This document shows, piece by piece, positions 9,781-17,891 of a stretch of 64,000 nucleotides of DNA (the first letter of the stretch is position 1; the number at the start of each line of letters is the position of its first letter). Where the stretch lies: contig JAIQZU010000043.1 of assembly GCA_021776915.1 (NCBI GenBank), positions 1 through 64,000 of the forward strand, written 5' to 3'. The notes beneath the pieces were generated by a model that saw only the letters and a list, made by a program, of their open reading frames with translations, ran no database searches and was not told the origin of the DNA. The DNA is from Candidatus Scalindua sp. (GTDB lineage: Bacteria; Planctomycetota; Brocadiia; Brocadiales; Scalinduaceae). Made by a program: the position numbers and the translations under genes.

Positions 9781-10886
9781 AGAAAAAAATATTCGATGAC
9801 AATTATTACATGAGAATGGCAATCCGTCTGGCAGGGAAAGGTATTGGAAAAACCAGCCCGAACCCCATGGTCGGCGCCGTAATTGTAAAGAATGACAAGA
9901 TCATCGGTCGGGGCTATCACAAAAAATGTGGCGACTGCCATGCCGAAATAAATGCCATAAATAATGCTAAGGGCAGCATCAGGGGTTCAACGTTTTACAT
10001 TACCTTAGAACCGTGTAGTCACTATGGACGAACTCCTCCCTGTGTAGACACATTAATCAAGAAGGGCCTGAAAAGGGTAGTTATCGGCACACCTGACCCT
10101 AACCCTGAAGTAAATGGTAAAGGTATTAAAGTCCTCAGATCAAAAGGCATAAAAGTTGACGTTGGGATACTTGAAACTGAATGCAGGCATTTAAATGAGA
10201 ACTATTTTAAATTTATCAAATCAGGGATTCCTTACGTAACCGTAAAGTATGCACAGACACTGGACGGAAGGATTGCCACAAAGACCGGAGACTCTCAATG
10301 GATAAGCTCCGAAGAGTCCCGCAAATATGTCCACCGTCTCCGTGCTATAAACGATTGTGTTATGGTTGGCGCTGGCACTGTTACTGCCGACAACCCACAA
10401 TTAACGGTTAGACACGTAAAGGGAAAGAATCCCCTGCGCATAATAGTTGACAGTAACCTTCGTATCCCCATCAAGTCATCTGTCCTGACAGATGACAATC
10501 CACATCTGACAATTATAGCCACCACATCTAAAGCACCTGCCAGAAAAATAACAGCAATCAAGAAGTTGGGAGTAGAAGTATTGATAGTGAAAAAAGAGAG
10601 GAATGGTAAGGTCAGTTTCTCAAGCCTCTTAAAAGAACTTGGTAAGAGAGGGATTATGTCCGTACTGGTAGAAGGCGGCTCTGGAATGAACACATCCCTA
10701 CTTAAAGTAAATCTCGTAGACAAAATGATAATACCAATAGCGCCAAAGATACTGGGAAAAGGCCTGGAAGCAATAGGCGACCTCAATATAAACAAGATAA
10801 AAGACGCCATTAAATTTTCATCATTCAAGACAATGAAAAAGGGTGATGATATTATCTTTGATGGTACGATATTAAAGGAAGTTTAG
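9777..10886 (+). CDS. ribD: Bifunctional riboflavin biosynthesis deaminase/reductase
   Basis: 369 residues. Residues 1 to about 150 form the cytidine-deaminase-fold domain with zinc ligands in HAE and PCSHYGRTPPC. Residues about 150-369 are the DHFR-like reductase, beginning KYAQTLDGRIATKTGDSQW. RibD deaminates and then reduces the pyrimidine intermediate made from GTP. Its length matches full-length RibD. The start overlaps the aldolase stop, so the two are coupled. No other rib gene is adjacent and no FMN riboswitch is seen upstream. Confidence 0.93.
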   Translation: MKKKIFDDNYYMRMAIRLAGKGIGKTSPNPMVGAVIVKNDKIIGRGYHKKCGDCHAEINAINNAKGSIRGSTFYITLEPCSHYGRTPPCVDTLIKKGLKRVVIGTPDPNPEVNGKGIKVLRSKGIKVDVGILETECRHLNENYFKFIKSGIPYVTVKYAQTLDGRIATKTGDSQWISSEESRKYVHRLRAINDCVMVGAGTVTADNPQLTVRHVKGKNPLRIIVDSNLRIPIKSSVLTDDNPHLTIIATTSKAPARKITAIKKLGVEVLIVKKERNGKVSFSSLLKELGKRGIMSVLVEGGSGMNTSLLKVNLVDKMIIPIAPKILGKGLEAIGDLNINKIKDAIKFSSFKTMKKGDDIIFDGTILKEV

Positions 10887-11222
10887 ATGTTTTAACAGGA
10901 GGTATTGCTGATAGTATAGCCGTATCCCCGATTACCCATAAAATCCAAACTTTTTTATAAATGAAATTTCTTGTATCCAGCTTCTAGTTTTGCCTTCAGT
11001 CTTTTCTCCCATACTTTCAGTTTTAATCAGTGAAAGTCCGTGGCTAAATATTCATGTTTTCCCCTCTGCTTTCTCTTTTAGTGCCATGTCCTCGGCGTCT
11101 TTTGTCCGGGGAAATCCGTGAAATTCCCTGCCTGTCGGCAGACAGGGTGTCTAATGTCTTTTGTCTTGCAAAACAACCCCACTCTTTCCCCCTTTCTTTA
11201 AAATGGAACTAAAGTGGATTTA
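10887..11222. other. Intergenic space between convergent ribD and RND genes
   Basis: 336 bases with no convincing gene. A small stem CCTGTC/GACAGG (11131-11146) lies in a stretch (about 11030-11160) that reads like the low-information dispersed intergenic text also seen near 14.6, 23.8 and 25.9 kb. It might act as a terminator, but there is no T tract. Confidence 0.4.
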
Positions 11223-14200
11223 TTATACTACTTTTTCGTGTTGTATACGCTCTTTAATATCCATAACAAGACTGAAAACCGCAGGGATCAGGAGCAGCGT
11301 AAATATAGTAGACACTATAAGACCGCCTAATACTACGCTGCCAAGGCCGCGATAGAGTTCACTCCCTGCTCCAGGGAATAATACTAACGGCAGCATACCA
11401 AACACAGTTGTAGCCACACTCATAAATATTGGCCGGATACGCGTCCTGACACTCTCTATAAGCGCCGGGCGGGATTCCATTTTATCCTCCCGCATATTAT
11501 TTAGAGTCTGATGCACAATCAGGATAGCATTGTTTATAACCGTACCTATTAATATAACGAAACCGAGCATTGTGAGTACATCCATTGCCTGCAAAGTAAA
11601 CAGGTTCAGAACTCTAAGACCCAGAAAACCGCCAACTGCAGCCAGGGGGACACTGAACAAAATAACTATTGGATAGAGGAATGATTCAAAGAGAGCAGCC
11701 ATTAACAGGTAAGAAATAACAATGGCCAGTATAAAGTTCCATTGTAATGACTTTCGCGCCTCTTGAAGTTTATCGGCTGTACCTGCAAGATTTGCCTTAT
11801 AAAGACCTCCCAGTAAGCCTTTATCCATCATCGGTTTAATTATTTGTGTATCTATTATGTTAATCGCTCTTTCCAGCGGCATTGTACGCGGAGGTATTAC
11901 CTGTATTACTATAGAACGTTCTCTTTCGATATGATCTATCTCTTCCGGCCCTACTCCTAACTGTATATCTGCTACTGTACTTAAAGGCACATAATCACCT
12001 GATGGTGTAAAGATGAATATCTGCTCCAGGTCCTGAGTTCGTTCAATATATTTACTCTGGCCAAAAATGACAAGGTCTATTTTGTCACCCTGATACCAGT
12101 AATCTCCGGCATAAGCTCCATCCACAAGGGCGTCAACAATATATCCTATATCAGAGGCCGTTAGTCCCAGCTCAGTTGCATGTTCCAATCGCGGCAGGAT
12201 CTGTAATTCCGGACTCCCAAGTTCAAGGCTGGGGACTGGGCGGGCTTGTGTACCCGGTGGAAACACCTGACTTACCTGGCCAAACACCTGAGCGCCATAA
12301 TATACCAGACGATTCAAATCAGGCCCGGTAAGTTCAATGTCTATTGTACGCCCCCCACTTGATGCCCGCTCAAACAGGCTTGCCTGCTGGACTATCGTTA
12401 TCATCCCGGGAATCTTACCGCAAACCCGCCTGAGAACAGGTATAAGTTCTGCGACCCTTTCAGGTTCAGCCGATAAAACACCCATAAAGATAGCCCTCCC
12501 GCGGGAAACATAAAATCCGTGCTTAATCGGAGGTCCATCAAGCATCTCCGCTTCCTTAGTCCCCTTTTTGGCAAGCCAGTAAGGGCTCAGTTCCTTTTCA
12601 ATGATCAATCCTATAACCTTTTGCTCTTCCAGGCTGTATCCGGGCGGAGGCAAAATAATGGCCAGAATCATGTTACGATTGCCCTCCGGTAGATACTCCA
12701 TTTCAGGAATCATCCACCAGGTAAGAAATATTGATATAAATATCAATGCAAAAATCGTTAGCAAGCGCCTTCTCAAAGTGTTCGTTAAATAATCTACAAC
12801 TCCAACAATTTTATCAGTTAAATTGCGTCCGAGTGACGCCAGTCTGCTGCCACTGCTTAATGACGGCTCGTTGTGCGCAATTTCACTCTTCTTTCTGCGG
12901 GAAAGAATCCTGGCAGCCGTAGTTGGTATTACCGTAATGGCGACGATGAGCGACAGGCCTACGGCAAAGCTTATGGCCAATGCTATGTCCCTGAATAATT
13001 GTCCGACTTCCTGCTCGACGAGGATTATAGGAATAAAGACTCCGATGGTGGTCAGCGTGGAAGCTAAAACAGCCCCCCATACTTCAGTAGCCCCTTTGTA
13101 AGCCGCCTCAAACGGGCCTTCACCTGACTGCCAGTGGCGGAATATATTTTCAAGAACGACGATGGCGCTGTCAACCACCATACCGACAGCAAAAGCTATC
13201 CCTGCCAGGCTAACCACATTGAGCGATCGCCCCAGAAGTGTAATCATTAGAAACGTGCCTACGGCGCTGATAGGAATCGCCAGGGCGATTACAAGTGTGC
13301 TGCGCCAGCTTCTGAGGAATAAGAGGAGTACCATAACCGCCAGGAGGCCGCCAACAACAACATTCTGTTTCACAAGGCCTATTGACGATTTTATATATTC
13401 AGTCTCATCATAAACCTGTTCCAGCTGCAGACCTCTATCTTTCAATAAATTTTCATTTAATTCACGGCATGCCTCTCTTATACCTGCCATAACCGTCAGT
13501 ACATTAGCGCCAACCTCTCTCTGCGCGTTTATGGCAATGGACGCCTCATTCTTCTGCCTGACAAATGCCTCGAGTTTCTTGTATCCAAGCTTTACTTCTG
13601 CTATGTCGCGAACATAAACAGGAATATCATCCCGTTTTGTAATGACCAGATTCTCTATTTCCTCAACGGACTTAAACTGTCCTAATGTTCTCACTACAAA
13701 CCTGTTCTTACCCTCATCTATATCTCCACCGCTTATATTTGTGTTAGTAGAAATTAGAGCCCTGCGTACGTCCAGGATTGTCAGTTGGGATCCGGCTAAT
13801 GCATGAGGGTCTATGATGACCTGCATCTCTCTCTCTGCGCCTCCATGAATATTACTGTTAGCAACTCCCGGCACCCTCTCAAACCTTGACTCAATATGAT
13901 CTTCCGCAAAATCTCTCAAGTCATTAATATCAATATTGTTTCCCGGAAGTGTACGCAGTGTAAACCAGGCAATAGGCCTGTCACCGGTATTTACCGCACT
14001 GATAACCGGTTCATCCACATTTTCAGGATATTCCTGCACCTGGTCCAACTTATTAGCAACGTCCAGAAGGGTAGCGCTTTTATCCACCCCGACCACAAAT
14101 TCCAGTAATATCTCCCCCCGCCCATTGAAGCTTTTAGAGGTTAATTTTTTCAGGTTTTCAACACTCTTCAGCATCTCCTCCTGTTCATGAATTATCTCCT

Positions 14201-14381
14201 GCTCAACTTCTTGAGGACTTGCCCCTATCCAGCGGGTTACTACAGTTATCTGTGGTTTCTCGACATCAGGCACGAGCTGAACAGGAATACGGAATAAGGC
14301 AAGGAGGCCAAAGAGTAATACAAATATCGCCCCTACCGCTACTTTTACCGGATTGTTTGTTGAATATTCTATAATCTTCAT
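11223..14381 (-). CDS. RND (HAE1/AcrB-type) efflux transporter
   Basis: 1052 residues, the usual size for an AcrB-type inner membrane pump. A first membrane helix lies near residues 11-30, a large periplasmic porter loop follows, then TM2-6, a second loop and TM8-12. The TM4 box reads GMVVDSAIVVLEN, keeping one of the two proton-relay aspartates and replacing the second by Ser. The TM10 region reads GTVINNAILIVH, with Asn where AcrB has the relay Lys. Both variants occur in divergent HAE1 clades. It is third in a marR-MFP-RND set, after a gap of about 320 bases. No TolC-type channel gene lies nearby. The substrate is not deducible. Confidence 0.92.
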   Translation of the reverse strand: MKIIEYSTNNPVKVAVGAIFVLLFGLLALFRIPVQLVPDVEKPQITVVTRWIGASPQEVEQEIIHEQEEMLKSVENLKKLTSKSFNGRGEILLEFVVGVDKSATLLDVANKLDQVQEYPENVDEPVISAVNTGDRPIAWFTLRTLPGNNIDINDLRDFAEDHIESRFERVPGVANSNIHGGAEREMQVIIDPHALAGSQLTILDVRRALISTNTNISGGDIDEGKNRFVVRTLGQFKSVEEIENLVITKRDDIPVYVRDIAEVKLGYKKLEAFVRQKNEASIAINAQREVGANVLTVMAGIREACRELNENLLKDRGLQLEQVYDETEYIKSSIGLVKQNVVVGGLLAVMVLLLFLRSWRSTLVIALAIPISAVGTFLMITLLGRSLNVVSLAGIAFAVGMVVDSAIVVLENIFRHWQSGEGPFEAAYKGATEVWGAVLASTLTTIGVFIPIILVEQEVGQLFRDIALAISFAVGLSLIVAITVIPTTAARILSRRKKSEIAHNEPSLSSGSRLASLGRNLTDKIVGVVDYLTNTLRRRLLTIFALIFISIFLTWWMIPEMEYLPEGNRNMILAIILPPPGYSLEEQKVIGLIIEKELSPYWLAKKGTKEAEMLDGPPIKHGFYVSRGRAIFMGVLSAEPERVAELIPVLRRVCGKIPGMITIVQQASLFERASSGGRTIDIELTGPDLNRLVYYGAQVFGQVSQVFPPGTQARPVPSLELGSPELQILPRLEHATELGLTASDIGYIVDALVDGAYAGDYWYQGDKIDLVIFGQSKYIERTQDLEQIFIFTPSGDYVPLSTVADIQLGVGPEEIDHIERERSIVIQVIPPRTMPLERAINIIDTQIIKPMMDKGLLGGLYKANLAGTADKLQEARKSLQWNFILAIVISYLLMAALFESFLYPIVILFSVPLAAVGGFLGLRVLNLFTLQAMDVLTMLGFVILIGTVINNAILIVHQTLNNMREDKMESRPALIESVRTRIRPIFMSVATTVFGMLPLVLFPGAGSELYRGLGSVVLGGLIVSTIFTLLLIPAVFSLVMDIKERIQHEKVV

Positions 14382-14703
14382 TACAAGTCAAAATTGAACG
14401 TAATTAACACTAACTTTTTTCGTGTTTAACAACAGTCGATCCTTAGCACACAATGCGTCTTGACTCATTTTGACAATACACGATGGACGAACGTTCGTCC
14501 CGCTTGCAGTTACTCACTTTGACGATGGACGACAGACGAATAAATTCTCAATCTTTACAAAACTAATCTGCTTTTCGATATCTCAAAAATCTCCATAGCA
14601 GATTCAAAGGCCAACTTATAAACCTCTAAATCCCTCACACTATTTATCCTTTTTGCATTTCTCCCCTCATCTTTCATCTCTCGTCCCTCGTCTTTCTTCC
14701 CTC
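14382..14703. other. Spacer between MFP and RND genes
   Basis: About 320 bases. It contains GATGGACGAACGTTCG-like and pyrimidine-rich TCTCGTCCCTCGTC-like text but no gene I can support. It is unusually long for the inside of an efflux operon, so the RND gene may have its own promoter. Confidence 0.4.
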
Positions 14704-15819
14704 TTAATTTCTTGGCTTTTCACCAATCTCATCAGGATCCATCCTTCCGGTTACCTGGATGTCCTGACCACTGCGCAAACGCTCATTACCTCTTACAATC
14801 ACATCAACTCCCGGCTCTACATCACCTATAATCTGTATTAAATCATTGTGAGCAATACCGGTCTGAACGGGGACTTCTGCAACCTTTCCATCTACTGCCA
14901 GATAAATAAACTCCATGCCTCCGCGCCTTACAATACCATCCTTCAAGATCATTTTTGCTGATAACAAAGAACCTGTTTCAAAGGTTGCCTCTGCAAACAT
15001 ACCACTCTTAATTACCTCATCCTTATTATCTATTTTGACATAAACAGGAAATGTTCTGGCACGCGCGCCTGCCTGCGGTACTATGTGAACAATATTACCT
15101 GTCCTTGTCATACCTCCCAGAGCGGAGAAACTGACCTTACTTTCATCGCCAACATTCAAACTCTGGATATATTTCTCAGGAACCGGAACCCTGACCTTCA
15201 CATAGTTCGATTGCAACATTGAAATAACGCTGTCTCCCTTTTTAAGCCATTGTCCTACCTCAGTATTTTCTTCAGTAATCCTTCCATCAAATGGCGCAGT
15301 AATCGTACACTTTCCAATGTCGTCTTCAATGCCTTCTACCTTTGCTCCCTGTGCGATTAGCTTAGTTTCAAACTCATCTACTTCCGAATTGGAAATTGCA
15401 TCACCTTCATAAAGCTCCCTGGCACGCTCATATTCTATAAGGGCGAGATGTTCATCCGCCTTAGCGCCTTTAAGTTGTATTTCCAGTGATGTTGTTCTGA
15501 GCGTTGCCAATACCTGACCATTTTTAACATAATCACCTCTTTTAACAGGAAATTCAATCACTAATCCTTCTATTTCACTGGCAACAATACTCTCCCTGAG
15601 CGGAAAGACAGTTCCCACCATTTTCACCGGCTGACGCACGTCCATTTGAATGATGCGTGACACAACTACAGGCGCTTTTGGTATTTGATCCTGTGCCAGA
15701 CTCGTGGCACATATAAAAAACAAACCAATTGTGTGAAAGATCAGGATTCCGGTACACAAAAACAAATAGTACCGTTTCTTATTGTGACTATACAGAGTTT
15801 TCAGTCCCGAATTATCCAT
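14704..15819 (-). CDS. RND efflux membrane fusion (periplasmic adaptor) protein
   Basis: 371 residues. One N-terminal membrane segment (about 18-42) is followed by a barrel-sandwich (lipoyl-like) half with VKRGDYVKNGQVLATL, an alpha-helical hairpin, the second lipoyl half with TITAPFDGRITE and a VGQWLKKGD turn, and C-terminal beta domains. It is an HlyD/AcrA-type adaptor that would link the RND pump to an outer membrane channel. AGGGAGA lies just upstream of ATG 15819, which overlaps the marR 3' end by eight bases, so it is co-translated with the regulator. Confidence 0.9.
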   Translation of the reverse strand: MDNSGLKTLYSHNKKRYYLFLCTGILIFHTIGLFFICATSLAQDQIPKAPVVVSRIIQMDVRQPVKMVGTVFPLRESIVASEIEGLVIEFPVKRGDYVKNGQVLATLRTTSLEIQLKGAKADEHLALIEYERARELYEGDAISNSEVDEFETKLIAQGAKVEGIEDDIGKCTITAPFDGRITEENTEVGQWLKKGDSVISMLQSNYVKVRVPVPEKYIQSLNVGDESKVSFSALGGMTRTGNIVHIVPQAGARARTFPVYVKIDNKDEVIKSGMFAEATFETGSLLSAKMILKDGIVRRGGMEFIYLAVDGKVAEVPVQTGIAHNDLIQIIGDVEPGVDVIVRGNERLRSGQDIQVTGRMDPDEIGEKPRN

Positions 15820-16243
15820 TCAGATTCTCCCTTATTTTTCCCAAAAGTCTTTGCAAATTTGCAACATCTTTAGACGAGATACCTTTAACGGCCCCCCTTC
15901 TTACCCCATGAGCACATTCAGTCATCTTCCTCCATACACCTTCTACCTTCTTTGTAGGAGAAATTAATTTTTGACGTTTGTCGCGGGAAGATATCTTTCG
16001 TTTTATCCAGCCCTTCTGCTCCATCCTGTCAAGTATCCTGACCAGTGTAGGGCCTTCTACGCCTATCAGTTCGGCCAGCTTAACCTGAGAAATTTCACCC
16101 TCCAGAGCCAGACCTGCGAGGACCTGCCATTGGGCAAACGTAATCCCGTAGTGCCCCAGTTCAGCATCTAACGCCTTTCTCAAGGCCCGATTTACCATAG
16201 CGACTGAATAACCAATGCTTTTCTTGAAATCGTATTCCAGCAT
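15812..16243 (-). CDS. MarR family transcriptional regulator
   Basis: 143 residues with a winged helix-turn-helix: ITFAQWQVLAGLALEGEISQVKLAELIGVEGPTLV is helix-turn-helix, followed by the wing with SSRDKRQKL. MarR proteins are dimeric repressors released by phenolic or other small ligands. As the first gene of the efflux operon it very probably controls itself and the pump. A palindromic site lies 19-38 bases upstream of its start. Confidence 0.92.
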   Translation of the reverse strand: MLEYDFKKSIGYSVAMVNRALRKALDAELGHYGITFAQWQVLAGLALEGEISQVKLAELIGVEGPTLVRILDRMEQKGWIKRKISSRDKRQKLISPTKKVEGVWRKMTECAHGVRRGAVKGISSKDVANLQRLLGKIRENLNG

Positions 16244-16254
16244 TTTGATAGCCT

Positions 16255-16275
16255 ACTATTAAATAGTGAACTATT
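16255..16275. promoter_or_regulatory. Probable MarR operator (three alternating hexamers)
   Basis: The sequence reads ACTATT-A-AATAGT-GA-ACTATT. The middle hexamer is the reverse complement of both outer ones, giving two overlapping palindromes. The position, immediately upstream of marR, is where an autorepressor would bind. Confidence 0.65.
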
Positions 16276-16680
16276 ATCTTACAAACATTACAACAGAAAA
16301 TCAAGTTTTGTAGCCTTGTCATGTGACTGTCTGCATACAACGCACAGGCAGGCAAAGATATCCATCTGCCGGTTCAACCTTGTAGATTGATGAACTAAAC
16401 ATTTCGGTCCAGACTACCCGCAAGAAAGACATGTCGGGCAGTCAAGCCTGAACAGGCAGGAACAACGGATACTGATTAATTTTTGCAGACGGAAGAGAGA
16501 AATGTCTTTCAAGTCAGGTCGTTATCGCGACAAAAGACTATCCTTCGACTCCGCTCAGGATGACGTCACACTGAGCGGAGTCGAAGTGTTATAAACATTG
16601 AAATTCATATACACTAAAATAATTAATGAGGAGGCGATTAAGAATATGTATGTATTATGAGGCAGTCTTAAAATAAAAAA
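16276..16680. other. Gene-free stretch with dispersed repeat
   Basis: About 400 bases with no supported gene. It contains the repeat at 16543-16620. A GAGGAGG followed by ATG and only three more codons near 16630-16660 is too short to call. Confidence 0.45.
16543..16620. repeat. Dispersed hairpin repeat, family B, copy 1
   Basis: A perfect 16-base inverted repeat, CTTCGACTCCGCTCAG (16543-16558) with CTGAGCGGAGTCGAAG (16571-16586), and a loop centred on GACGTC. Similarity to the copy at 55160-55240 continues about 35 bases past the hairpin (GTGTtAtaAACATTgAAATTcaTAT-like), so the repeat unit is larger than the stem. Confidence 0.8.
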
Positions 16681-16720
16681 TGAACCTGTTGTTTGTATAA
16701 TAGAAACAACAGGTTCATTT
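16671..16720 (-). terminator. Rho-independent terminator (bidirectional in form)
   Basis: A perfect 14-base stem (16681-16694 with 16704-16717) and a nine-base loop. On the minus strand it is followed by TTTTTTATTT, so it best serves the prepilin-like gene ending at 16801. The plus-strand side has a shorter T run. Confidence 0.85.
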
Positions 16721-16800
16721 TTATTACAGTAGAAGCGTAAAGTCCTCGGCGCAGTTTGTCAGGGGATGGCAATACGCCTAAAACTAAAGATTATGAACTA

Positions 16801-17475
16801 TCAATCTTGTAGTATAACGGTATCTGTTCCGCCCGCAGAAACTGCTGTACCACCCGCAGTGTTCGTATAAATATTATCTCTCGTAGTACCATCACTATAA
16901 AACCAACCGGCAAGTGGAGAGATAATAAACTCTACATGACCATCAACATAAACTATGTTTTGCCCTCTACCGTTATGGTTTGTTGTATTTGTTGTTGCGT
17001 CTGGTGAAGGCGGTGGACGGTCAGCAGCAAGCGCAACATCCGCATCGTCCGCCTGTGTGTGTGACCTGTCATAGCCATAACTGCATTGAGTTGAGGTAAA
17101 TGCTTCCGTTGCCCCACCAGGTACGTAAACTGTCATACCGGCATTTGAAGCAGCAGTTACCTGAGGGTCACTGGGGCAATTAAACACCCTGTTATCGCTT
17201 ATATATGTATCATATAATAAGTTTAAGGATGCCATTGCTCCTCCAGCAGTATCCGATGGAAACTGTTCACTGTTCTCATTCGCATACATTATCAAGCCCA
17301 TACCTATCTGTTTTATATTACTCATACATTGAGTCCTACGGGCTGATTCTCTGGCCCTGCTCAAAACCGGTAGCAGGATTCCGGCAAGGATACCAATTAT
17401 GGCAATCACAACCAGTAATTCGATAAGAGTAAAACCCTTATTAAACACTTTAAAACCTGGTATTCGCATATACAC
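16801..17475 (-). CDS. Prepilin-type N-terminal domain protein (DUF1559-like)
   Basis: 224 residues. A short leader ending in KG is followed by [16 protein letters not shown], the type IV prepilin/pseudopilin cleavage and assembly motif, then [12 protein letters not shown] and IKQIGMG as in DUF1559-like proteins. The C-terminal part has NHNGRG and YVDGHVEF, close to the H-X9-DG motif of these planctomycete proteins (here ten residues lie between H and DG). It is likely a pseudopilin-like envelope protein of unknown partner. A GGGGAGGG ribosome-binding sequence precedes the start. Single gene, with its own terminator. Confidence 0.85.
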   Translation of the reverse strand: MYMRIPGFKVFNKGFTLIELLVVIAIIGILAGILLPVLSRARESARRTQCMSNIKQIGMGLIMYANENSEQFPSDTAGGAMASLNLLYDTYISDNRVFNCPSDPQVTAASNAGMTVYVPGGATEAFTSTQCSYGYDRSHTQADDADVALAADRPPPSPDATTNTTNHNGRGQNIVYVDGHVEFIISPLAGWFYSDGTTRDNIYTNTAGGTAVSAGGTDTVILQD

Positions 17476-17891
17476 CCTCCCCTTTTCGCTATAATTATAT
17501 ATTTATGAGCTTTTGAAAAGCGAATTCATGAAAATGTAAGAATTTCAATCTGTATTGTAAGTCAAATTTCTCAGGAATTATCGGATTATATCCCTGTTAA
17601 TGTTTGTGTCAAGTATTTAAATGTTTAGTATTTATACAAGTTTAGCAAAGATTATACCATTGTTCTACTCAACAACGGTCAACGTAAAAATAATTGACCA
17701 AAAAAAATACACAGGAAATTGTTGATAAATGTTTGATATTACGTATATAATTCACTAACTATAACAACGAAAACAGCTTACTTCTCAAGTAAGGCCGTTA
17801 ATGCATTTAGAATCTTTTACTAATTCTTCAGTATTGACAAGACTCTATCTATATTAAACTTTCAGAGGATTGTACAATAGTTTAGCATTTT
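17476..17891. other. Divergent intergenic region
   Basis: About 415 AT-rich bases between the divergent prepilin-like and O-antigen ligase genes. It presumably carries both promoters; a TTGACA at 17834-17839 has no well-spaced -10. No gene is seen. Confidence 0.4.

Noticed and set aside
16621-16660. GAGGAGG followed by a four-codon frame
   Set aside because: Too short to be called a gene; may be a remnant or chance.
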